Positions 1-10,899 of a stretch of DNA of 64,000 nt are shown one piece after another. Numbering within the stretch: the first letter of the stretch is position 1; every line of letters starts with the position of its first letter. The stretch is from contig BSDZ01000010.1 in NCBI GenBank assembly GCA_030268105.1, positions 2,332,001-2,396,000 of the forward strand, given 5' to 3'. The notes below the pieces were generated by a model, which did not search any database, was not told the DNA's origin, and was given only the letters and a program-made list of their open reading frames with translations. The position numbers and the translations under genes are program-made. This stretch comes from Volvox africanus (Eukaryota; Chlorophyta; Chlorophyceae; Chlamydomonadales; Volvocaceae).

Positions 1-3000
1 GGTGGGCCGCCTCGATGGCGCCGTGCGGGTGGATCGGTACAGCGGGGTGAGCAAGCCGCAGCTGCCGGTCGTGGAGCTGCTAACCTGCGAGCTTAACAGC
101 CCCCACATGCAACAGGAGCTGAACCAAATTGCAGGGGCGCGTGCCACAGCTACGTCAGTGGGGATTGGCAGGTGGGTGCCCATCGCGGCCGCCATGGCTC
201 TTCCTGGTTGACTGAATATCATGATATGAATAAATATAAAAATCTTATATTTTGTAATATAATTTGTATATATTTTGCATATATTTTTGTAAATATTTTT
301 AATATGTTTTGTGTATCTTTTGTAATACCTTTTGTAATATCTTTTGTATTACAAATATATTTTGTATATATTATATATTTTGTAATGTATTTTGTAACTT
401 ATTGTATATATATTGTATTATAAATATATTTTGTCTATACATAAACATTTATATATTATATTATATTATATTATATTATATTATATTATATTATATTATA
501 TTATATTATATTATATTATATTATATTATATTATATTATATTATATTATATTATATTATATTATATTATATTATATTATATTATATTATATTATATTATA
601 TTATATTATATTATATTATATTATATTATATTATATTATATTATATTATATTATATTATATTATATTATATTATATTATATTATATTATATTATATTATA
701 TTATATTATATTATATTATATTACATTACATTACATTATATTTTGTTTTGTTCTGTTATACATGCACTCAAAATATATTGAAAATATGTTGGTTTGAAAT
801 ATGCCGATATCTTTCGGCATCGTAAAACACATGCGGGAGGACGGAAAACCCACTGAACGAGCTTGAGAAGAAAGACGCAGCTGGGCTGACGTTGAGCTTG
901 CAGCAGAAACTGTACGGCGTACTGAGGTGCTTGGTTTGGGAAATGAGTTACAGCGTAGCTGGGGGAAGTAGAGGACAGCTCTCAAGACGGGCCCCAAGAC
1001 GGTCGGAAGTAACTTTTTACAACATTATACGGGTGGCTGGGCGTGTGGTTGACCAGAACGACCTGATATATCTATCTACCTACCTATCCATCCATCCATC
1101 CATCCATCCATCTGTCTGTCTGTATATATGTATCGTAGGATAAGCTGCTACGCCTTGGCGTCACGATTCAGGTTACGTTTGGGAGTTTCCCCTGCCTCTA
1201 CCATTATGGCTCCTGTCCGTCTGGGTCATCTCTCGCCGCTCCATCGGTCTCTCGCCGTGCTAAACAACGGGAAGAAAAATACACTCCTTTGTAAATAAGA
1301 GTAAATGCAAATACACTCCTTTGTCCTTGCTTGGTCCAACTGAGGGCCTTATTGATCCGGCTATCGACTGATCCCTGGGTACCAAACCGCACCCGTACAG
1401 GTATGTCTTTAGGTTCGAGGTCCTCTCCGGGCTGCTGACCGGGCCCACCGTGCTGCGCCCCAAGCTGCTGCCACTCACGGACGTGAAGGCGTTGCGCGCC
1501 GTCGCGCCCAACTTGTTGCGGCGGCGGTCCTCCGTGGCCTTGCATGATGATAACGCCGCCGGTTGGTCGGCGCTGGCGAGCGGGCCTGCGGGCGCCATGT
1601 TCCCCTTCCCCACGCCGGGCGGCCTCAGCGAGCAGCAGCTGGCCTTCGCAGCGTCTCAGGGACTGGATACGATGCTGCTGCGACTGCACCTCTCCATGAC
1701 GGACCTCACCATGCACCATGCCAGTAAAGTGGTTGCACTCAAGGCGCATCGCCTGCCAGTCTTCATCCGCGGGCCACAGGCAAGTGCGCGCGAGTGCCTG
1801 TGCGTCTGTGCGTCTGTGCGCATCTTTGCGTCTGTGCGTCTGTGTATATGTGAGCACCCCTTGGACAAGGAAGGTGCCAAAAGAAGTTCTTGAAACATCC
1901 TTAAGGGGTCTTTTTCTGCCAAGTACTGTCTTTTCCCGCTGCTGCGCAGGACGGTCAGAAGCTGGTGGAGGTCCTGATGGCCTCAGATAAGGATCTTCGT
2001 GGAGCGGCCGAGCGTATCGCAGCCAAGTTGCCATCTTTTGCTCGTCTGCAGAAGCCCGGCCAGAACATTCTTGTGTTCGTACAGGTAGGACACCTGGGTA
2101 GGCAACTCTACCTTGACTTCCTGGCGTAGGTCGGGTGGGGTCGGGTGTGGGGTCGGGTGGGGAAGGCGGAGGAGTGGGTGAAAAGACGCTTGGCAACACC
2201 TACCACTTCTGGTCGTTTGTTTCCCGTGGTCTGAGGTCAGAGGGACCCTCGCGAGCGTGCCAACTTCTACTCAACGCACGCCCACTGACACGGATGTGAC
2301 CATGACGAGGGGGGGCCCGGCAGCCGACTAAACCCCTAAGGGGTAAAACTGCAACATGCAAGGTCTTGCATGGTCGCATCTGAAGTTTGTGTCATAGCAT
2401 ATGTACGCGCGGGTCAACGGGTCAACGGTCTCACAAGAGGGACCAGCTCACATCACCGCATCCCGCTAAGTGCGTACTCTCGTGCAATATCTATGAGGTG
2501 ATTGGAGGATTTTCGGTATCCCGGTCTCAGGAAACAATTTTGGGCAAGGCTCTTGCGGGCTTGTGCAATTTCACAAATCACAAGGCCGCATATGCAAAGG
2601 TTTATGCAAAGCAGGCTTGCGGCCCATATTATGTGCGGCCAATGTAATAGCACCCCCAGCCGCCAGCCTGCTTTGCTTAAAAAACATATGACCATTTCAG
2701 TCACTTCGATCAGAGTTTTGTTGACCGACCTCCCCAGCCATCACGACGACCACCATTACTCTACCTAACCACCATGTTGGTTTATAAACGAAGTCTTCCG
2801 ATCCTCCGGCGGTACAGAGCCATACAGGGTAGGCTATGCCATCCCTCAGTTCCCCACCCCCTTAACCACGCCAGGCTACGGCCGGCGTACTACAACTACT
2901 GTTAAAGATAAAAATAAATAACAATACTATATTATAATACATATTTTATATATCATTTGTTATCTGAATTGGCCATCCCGCCTGACAACCTCGCAGGACA

Positions 3001-5782
3001 ACAGTGTGAGTCTAACCGCAACCAACGTGGCGGCAGGTCTGGTGCGGCGCGAGCGGGGCGACCGAGTGCACCTCGTAACCGTTGTGCCTTCGGAGGCGCA
3101 GCGTGGCGAGGGCAATGGACTGATGGAGCGACTGCTCAAGGCCTTCCGCACACATGCAGACGTTGTCACGCATGTGATGGTGGGTGTTTCGGTTTCTTAC
3201 CAAACAGGCGCTGAAGCGCTGGGGAGCGGGGCGCCAAAGGGGCCAGGTATCGTTTCCCGGATGAACGCGCTGCAGAAAACAGCATAGCGCTTTAATGGGG
3301 ATGGTCACATGGATATAGGCCGATTGAGGCGTGCGAGGTGGGACAGGTATTTCATCTGGGCAGCCTCTTGTAGGCTTGCAGTCAGTGCGTGGTTAGGTGG
3401 TAGGTGGTAGGTGGTAGAGGAGGATTCGGCACGCAGGTGCGCACAAAGGCTAATAATAAGTAGACATATTTCAGTCCACCTGCGCTCTGCGTGCCCCCTA
3501 ACCGGATAACTCCTCCGATCCTTTTGCACACACATGGCATATACCGCACAGGTTGTAGGGTTTTAGGGTTTTATAAAACCCTAAAGCTTTTGGAAGTTTA
3601 TTTCCCTTATCCCTCACAGTTCCCGCATCATCTCCCAACATTAAGGTGCCGAAAAAGCATTCCTCAGTCTGCCTGTGTCTGTCTGTCTGTCTGTCTCATT
3701 TTCTCCAACTCGCCTGGATTTTGTCACGGCGAGCTCACAGAGCCAGGACGGCCGGGGTCTGCTGGAGTGCCTCGGTGACGTGGTGACTCAGCAGCGGTGT
3801 GGCCTCATCGTGGTGGGCAGCACATCCATCACCGCCGTCGCCACCGTAGCTCCGCGAACCATGCCGCTGATATTGCCTGGTGTGGGCCCGGGGACAAGGG
3901 CCTCGGGAGCAAACCCCCAACAGGGTATGCAGGGCAGCGTAGGCCGGGGGCCCGGGGGGGTTGGCGGCGGCGGAGGCGGCGGGGGCGGGGCTCCGCTTGC
4001 GCCCGTCGCTAACGGAGGCGTTTTGGATGAAGCTTCGTCAGAGATGCTCCTGTCGTCGGTGGCGCTGTCCATCCTGCGAACTTTCCAGTTGCCAGCGATC
4101 CTCGTGACCGCCAACACGAAGACCTATCTCAAAGTGAGGCGAGATCTTTGCAGTTTGCTGTGTGTGTGTGTGTGTGTGTAGGGGGGAGGTAGACCTTGGA
4201 AACGTGTGTCGGGGTGCCCGCACAAGGTTAGTAATACTTAGCGAGCCTTGCACGGGCAAATGAGGGAAGTAGCGCGGACCTCTCTATGAATTATGAGGCT
4301 TAACCCATGGGGACTTAACGGTGCGTGTTGTGCCTGGCTCAGGCGGTGTCTGTAAGTAGGGCCTGTAAGTAGTATCAAAGACCTTTCTACAGAGATCTAC
4401 ATCTGTACTCGGGTGGCGTTATTGCAAAGGGTAATTATCTTGGGTGCACTCTTCTTAAGCGACAAAAATCCCCTCCCCTCCCGGGTGGGCTATTTCATTC
4501 TTTGCAGCGCCACGCGGCGGACGCGGGTGTGAACGGTGGTCGCCCCGCTCGACATCCGGTAGGTGGCGTGGGCGGCGCCACCTCGGGCCGTCTGGCTGCC
4601 ATGACCGTGGTGGAGCGCCACAGCCGACCTATGATGCATCACTTGGCTCGCTCTTTGCTCGAGCCGTCGCTGCGGCAGGACTCGCTCACATTGGTGCAGG
4701 TAGGTGCGCAGCGGCGGGCTAAGGAATCTCCCTAAGGTTCTGAAACTATGTGCATTAAAATCTATTCTTGAAGCAAATATGCGCTGAGGTAGGGCGCAGC
4801 AGCCGCCTGTTAGTGTCCTGATAGATCACTGCTACCAACCAAGACCAAGTGTTTGGCGCGCACACTGAACCCCCTCCCCCCCGCTACGTGCGTATGCATT
4901 TGGTTATTTGGTCCCCCGGCGTTGCTTGCCCCTATTGCAGGTGCTGCCACCGGGTATGGCTCCCGGCAACGCCGGCTACGACCCCAGCTGCATTCAGTGC
5001 GTCGCGCTGAAGACGCTAATGGTGAACTTCGAAAGCATTGCCGCAGGTCGGTTGGATGCATGCATGCATAGCTGGTAAGGAGCAAGCAGTCGATCGCTTG
5101 GCTGTTCTCCGCCAACTGTACGCTACAGCTATATATTGTTATGTATATCAATTGTGCAGACTCATCAGCTGTGTTTCCTTAAAAATTCTAAGGTATTGGA
5201 TATTGCTAATATTGGCTCTGCTTGCGCTGGCTGGCTGCTGCTGCGGATGCAGACGGGGTTATCATTATGACGAGCGATGCCATATTGTGGACATTTGTAT
5301 GTTGAGAGTACGTACATACGGCATCCTCCTGCCTTCCAGCTACCCACTTTGCCTGGGTCGTTTTGGCTCCCTGCTGCCCGCTCCCTGCGTGCTGCGCTGG
5401 TGGGTCGCACAGACTGCGCGCGGTAGGTGCTGGCTGGTCCCTTCATTGGCCGGCTGGTGTGTCCTTAACAACATCACCTTTTTCGCTATTTCGTGTGTGC
5501 GTGTTTTCGCCTTCCTACCTTTCTTCCCGTGCAGCCAATGACTTCCACACACCGAGTAAGGCATTCGCCCAGGGCGAGTGGAACAGTGCCTTGTGCATCG
5601 CCGCCCGGGACCATGGAGCCCAGCTGTTGTGTGTGCAGCTGGCACCAGGCTCCACCAAGTCCTTGCCACCCACACTACTACAGCTGATTCGGTCCGCGCC
5701 GTGTCCCGTGCTGGTGTACCCAGAGAAAGCCGTGATTCCGGGCACCTCCGAGCTCTCAAGTACTGGGGCTGACAGTGATTAG
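1..5782 (+). CDS. Tandem universal stress protein (Usp) domain protein, 5'-partial
   Basis: Exons: <2-171, 1401-1779, 1950-2084, 2997-3179, 3741-4133, 4508-4699, 4941-5046, 5535-5782. All junction phases agree and the visible part totals 602 codons including TAG. The first exon is open to the window edge, so the start lies upstream. About the first 183 visible residues match nothing I recognise. From about residue 220 two Usp-like alpha/beta folds follow: first a NILVFVQ strand, GDRVHLVTVVP, CGLIVVGS and LPAILVT; then AMTVV, DSLTLVQVLPP, GAQLLCVQL and CPVLVYPE. A glycine run (about residues 365-375) interrupts the first. Usp domains bind nucleotides or act in stress signalling; this role is inferred from fold alone. 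The intron at 1780-1949 begins GCAAGT, a GC-AG type. Canonical ATP-binding G-2x-G-9x-G(S/T) is not complete in either copy. A TGTAA polyadenylation-type signal lies at 6477. Confidence 0.6.
454..740. repeat. (TTATA)n pentanucleotide microsatellite in first visible intron
   Basis: About 55 uninterrupted copies of a 5-bp A/T unit, ending in a few TTACA variants. It lies in the intron 172-1400 of the Usp-domain gene, inside a wider A/T-rich stretch (about 215-800) that contrasts strongly with the flanking GC-rich exons. Confidence 0.95.
1066..1131. repeat. Tetranucleotide tract (TATC/CATC/CTGT)
   Basis: Compound run of TATC, then CATC, then CTGT units in the same intron of the Usp-domain gene. 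Simple slippage-type repeat with no further feature seen. Confidence 0.9.
2589..2690. repeat. Imperfect inverted repeat (hairpin) inside an intron
   Basis: The arm 2606-2623 (GCAAAGCAGGCTTGCGGC) is complementary to 2659-2676 at 17 of 18 positions. CATATG lies outside both arms at 2589 and 2685, separated from the core by unequal A/T-rich bulges. The loop is about 35 nt. The element sits in the intron 2085-2996 of the Usp-domain gene. Confidence 0.7.
3670..3698. repeat. (CTGT)n microsatellite
   Basis: Short CTGT run in the intron 3180-3740 of the Usp-domain gene, shortly before the 3' splice site. Confidence 0.85.
4157..4180. repeat. (GT)n microsatellite just after a 5' splice site
   Basis: About 11 GT dinucleotides starting 24 nt into the intron 4134-4507 of the Usp-domain gene. 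Confidence 0.9.
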
Positions 5783-8678
5783 ATAGCACGTACGTGGCAG
5801 TCCGGTTTTGCAGTCCGGTTTTCTTCATGACCATTGGAATTCAGCGGACATAACTCATACACATATGTATGCGTGCATGGGACACATGGGCCTTGCTCAT
5901 CCACCCACTTAACACGCACACACATACATTACGCATAAGGGGGCTCGTAGGCTGCAGCCCTGCTGCACAGTTGTGTGCGTGGTGCGTGTCTTTGCATGCA
6001 AGCTGCACGTTGCAAAATATTGGATACATACACACGGTGTCATTGGATGGCAATTTCAGGTATAACAGATTGGGTAGGCAATCGATGGTGGAAGCTTGAG
6101 GACCCAATAACGACCTGCTTGCGCAACGTGCTACTGGGACTCCGAACTGATTGCAGATTGTACCTAGCATAGATCGAGGACTTTGATTGACCTGCTGCCC
6201 AGCTCTTTATGAATAGGGACTGTAGCGGTACAGGCCGCCCAACGCTCGTTAACCTTCCTTGGAGCTGCTTACACCTGGTGGCGTATGGGTGTATGGCTGG
6301 AGGCAGGTGCGGACAGACTTCGCGCGCTCCTCGCTCAACGCAGCAGCCAACCATATACTCAGCTTTCAGTGTTGGACATTGACCTCATGCGCGCACCAGA
6401 CGGAGTGCACCACTGTATTGTACATCACATTGCATATCACATGGTTATGGTGCGACCTGACGTGATATTCGCCGTATGTAAAGTGGAGCTGTTCCCATGA
6501 CGATGACGACGACGTGATTAGTGTTAAGTGACGGATATGCATATGCTTGTTGGGCGAGGTTACTTCCAACTCCGTGCAATGGCCTCATGCAGACTTATTT
6601 ATCCCCGCATGATAGTATTCTGAAACAACGCCTTTTGGTCAGGAACGCAGGAGGGGGAGGGGTTTAGGCGGGGTGTCATGGAGTGATACGTATGTTTCAG
6701 ACGCTCCAGCAGCATTCAGCAGCAGTAGGTCACCCACCTATGTGAGATGGACATTGAGTGTGGAATAAACGGTTTGTTGAACAGCGGCTGGTGACTATTA
6801 GGACTGCATAAGCATATGTGTAATGAGTCTCAGAGGGTGTGGCGTGTGTTCTGGCGATATCCAACCCGGCCTGTGGTTGACCGCCTTGAATATTGAGCCA
6901 GGCAGGGCCAGGTGCATGTATGTGTGTATTAATGGTGAAGAATAGGTGAACTTGTTTCATTCACAACACACATTGAGTAATGTATTAAGCCCACAAGTGC
7001 ACGCTGCGTGCTCAGGGTTTCAACACATGTATACAGATATGAGTCAAGTCGAGGCTACCAGAATAGTTTCAGATGTCATTACATCAGATGTTATTTATTG
7101 GTAATAGCGGCTCCCACCATCGGGGTCCGTCCAAGATGGGGAAAAAGACGATCGTATGGAAATCAGCACCGAGACGTGGAGGGCGCACGTTGCGGGGTGT
7201 CCACGCCATCCATATCCGTCCCCTTTTGAAAGGCCAACCCTTGAAAGGCACCCGGCAGCCAACGCATCCGCTATGTACAGCGTCAAGCCTTACCGAACCC
7301 AACCGTTTCAAACTGCTGCCGTACACCCATATGTGGATCGGTCTCCATGACGTACGGGACACCTGCCAGTAAGGTCTTCTACGAGCCTCGGCTGCCAATT
7401 GCAAAGCGCCTCATGGGCCTGAGTGAGGGGGGTGGGGCACGCAAATACATAAGCTGGGTCCGGGTGGGCTGGGCTGGGCTGGGGTCGGGTCCAGGGGTGG
7501 GATAGAATCCACATAGGAACCACGGGCATGTGATCATAGGGTTTTGGGGAGAAGAGGAGCGGCAGGAGGAGGAGGGTAGAGAATGCGTGCCGTGTATTTC
7601 AAAACAGCTCGCAGGTAACGACAATCACCATCGAGTGTATGAAGCGCACAAGCCCTGTCGTGAGTCCCCCTTTCCCGGGCAAGCCCTCGGCGCAAACAAA
7701 GATAACGAACAACTTTTTTATGATTTCCAAAGTGCATTGCAGTGCCATTATGAGACGGCAGCGAAACGTGAATACCTGACCCAGTCGGGCATAGGCGAGA
7801 TCCATGAATGATGGAAGGCAGAAGAAAGCATGAATTCGTATGAAGGCATGAAGTGAGCACACAATCCACGATCAATACTGATCCCCATAAGGCAAATAAC
7901 CTAATCAGGTGCCTCCAACAGGATCTTGCTGACGGGAAAATTATTATTATATTTTCCTAGAGGAATAGCCATCTACGTACGAAGTGACACGTGCGAGCAG
8001 TTTCAAGTTGCTTGCACAAGCCAAATGATTCGACAGATACATAGCCAATCGACATATGGCTACATCTTGCAAGCTTGCCCATAACTACACGCTTATGGCT
8101 CTTCCAAATGAGCCGTGTTTGAGACATGCCGTTACAGGTATCGGTATTTATAACTCCTCCAACGAACAAATGCCCGCATCCAGATAACGTAAAAAAGTAG
8201 GTACAGTGTGGCTCATGTAACATCTTTTAGCACACTCAGGGTGTCCAGCAGTCCGTTCGGAATGTTATATCACGCTGTACATTCTCTGCACTTTCCCCAC
8301 CGCCCAATCAAATAGTGCGAAAACCTACAATCCTGTAGACGTTCCTCCCACTGGCGCCTCTCGGGACGTCCTCTGATTTGCAGTGTGATGAGTCCTCTGT
8401 GCCACCATCACTAACTCCGCCTCCACCACCACTCCCACCACGCACTGCCACCTCCACCACCGCCATCACGCACCTCCATCACCCCCACCCAAACCCTCAC
8501 CCCCACCTTCAACACCATTATCAACACGCACTTACGCCACCACTTCCACCACCACGCACCGCCGCCACCGTCGCCCCAAACCGTCGAAGCCACCAACCAC
8601 TACCATCTCAAGCTCTGTCGTCGCTGCTACATACCGTTGCAAGTTGCTGAATTGTGGGTCGTCATCAAACACACCGGG

Positions 8679-8713
<35 letters not shown>

Positions 8714-10899
8714 TTCTCTATCTATCTATCTATTTCTCTATCTATCTATCTATCTATCCATCTATTTCTCTATCTATCTATTTCTCTATCTATCTATTTA
8801 CTTACCTATCTTTATATACAGAGTGCAAAAGACTTTGCAGCCAGCTTCAGTAGTATGCATGAACGTGGCCAACAGCAGCGTGCGCAGAGCTCACTCAATG
8901 AGATATGCAATGTCACCAACCACATCTCTCTCTCTCTTTTTCACACACACACACACAAATATCACAAAGTTCGCTTGGTTGCAGAACTCGGGGGTTGCTG
9001 TAGCTGTGGCTCTGTTCTCGCCGAATGCACTTTCCATTGCACGGTTTGTAAGTTACCACTTAAAGAACTATCATGACGGTTGAGTACCGCGTTATGTGGT
9101 GACACGAGCTCCGGCTCTTTCACACGACGCAGGAAGTCATCCCGCGGGTTGAGGGGTTTGAGGGCTTTGGGTATTGGGTTCCGGAGCTGAGGACGGTTAT
9201 AAATGACGTTCGGTTTCCGGTTTGGGGTTAAGGTTTGTAAGATCATCGGTGAGAGATTGATACCAAGTTACCAAGGCATAAGGCCCAACAAAATGACTAA
9301 AAAGATAGGAAGGCGTTTGGGCCAAGCCCACGGTGCCCACCCAGACCTCGACTCCCCGCTGATTCTGCTGCGAAGTTTCGACCCGGACCCTTTCAGTTTC
9401 CCTCTCCCCCCAGCTCACCTCCTCATCCAAGAACTATTGAACTAATTCCAGCATCAGATGGAATTTCGGCTTTCAGTATTGTCACTCCAACCCTCTCCGC
9501 CTCATTGTCTTCCCCACCTACCTCTTTGCCGGTCCCGGTGTGCTGCAGGGTAACCTCGGCCCTTGGCTTTGCCGGGCCGCGAACGACAAGAGAGATCCGC
9601 ACTACTATTCGGATGCATGCGTATGACCCAGTCCTTGCTGCCCTTCCTGAACTCAAAATTCCACTCGTGCTGCCGACCGGCCTGCAGCGACTCTCGAATG
9701 GTTCTGCTGGCCGGTATGTCGTACTGTCACGAAAGGAAGCGGTACATCGGGGATTCCCAAGAAGACAACGTGATGTTTCCATGCAGAATGCATTCCACAT
9801 TTCATTATGTCGATAGAAATTGTGCAGGCACCGGTTGGGAAATCAAACTCTGCATCGCCGAGCAGCTGCTGCTTTAGTTGTATATGGGGAGTACCTGGGT
9901 AAACGCAAGCTTCTTCGAGATGATATGGCCGTGGCAAGTGATGAATGACTAGTTGACGATGGTTTGATATACGTGATAACGGTAGAAGCTAAGGACGAGG
10001 GATTAAAACTTAAGGTGAAGAAGACTACCATAAACGATAAGGTGCCAAACAGGCAAAGGCCCAGAACACCAACAGGGCCTTACCACCAAATCGACAACTG
10101 AAAGACACTGGCTATCGGCCTTGCGCGTGGTCACCGCAAAAAACATTTCAGCCTGGTCCATGCATACATACACCATGTATGACGCCCATTTTGCAGATGT
10201 GCATCTTGTGGCCTGATTGTACGGCAGTCATGTGGTGTCGTATATCAGAAGTCATGCGGAGATGTAAGCTCTGAGCGATGCGCAATGCATCATCATACAG
10301 ATACCATCGCCGCTGCTATCTAGCTATTTTAGCTACTTGCTCTCACTGCACGACTATGTTTTAACACCGAGGACAGAAGCCGTGGCTGCAGGTCCGTGAC
10401 TTCAACCTGCAAGACCTCAACAAAATCCACCCGCTGTGTGCATCAACCCGCAAAAACCATACCTAGCTAGCTACGTTAACTAAACCGCATTTGCTATGCC
10501 TTAAGTATTCATTCAGTCCTGAAGTCAGGGAGCAGATACATTTTCCTTCGGGCCCCCGAAGTCAATGGAAAGTACGTTAAACCAGCTGGACAAGAATGCA
10601 CAGCGCCTCTGTTATATTGACACCGTAAATGCCTGCTTGGCTACGCCCCTTACACTCACCAGCCTTGAGGAAATGTAGGCCACCTCCGTGACACCCCACT
10701 CCCTCCCCAAGCGCACACGATTCCTCTTCCATGGGCCGGCGAAGCCATGCCTGCGCTTACCTCCCAGGAGCCCACCCACCACAGAACAAACTCACCCCCT
10801 TGATCGCCACGACCTGGTTTGGAGCTGGGTTTCAATTAAATCCCTCTCCCATACCGACCTGTCCACAATCTGGACCCCTAAAGCTTTGGCAATTAAAAG
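5783..10899. other. Convergent intergenic region, 5.1 kb, no gene recognised
   Basis: Lies between the 3' ends of the Usp-domain gene (+) and the coiled-coil gene (-). Open frames are short, overlap on both strands and show no splice-consistent chain. The first part probably includes 3' UTR: a TGTAA motif occurs at 6477. It also holds a CCACC-rich pyrimidine/purine-skewed block (about 8400-8600) and a TATC microsatellite. I see no tRNA or transposon ends. Confidence 0.6.
8679..8818. repeat. (TATC)n microsatellite with TTTC interruptions
   Basis: About 35 tetranucleotide units, with TTTC variants breaking the run at irregular intervals, followed by TTAC/TATC units. Intergenic. Confidence 0.95.

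Noticed and set aside
309..797. Open frames of 122-162 codons across the TTATA array
   Set aside because: They translate a simple repeat (LYYII units) inside an intron; no coding signal.
8679..8818. Possible CRISPR-like array
   Set aside because: It is a plain TATC microsatellite with no spacer sequences; the window is eukaryotic.
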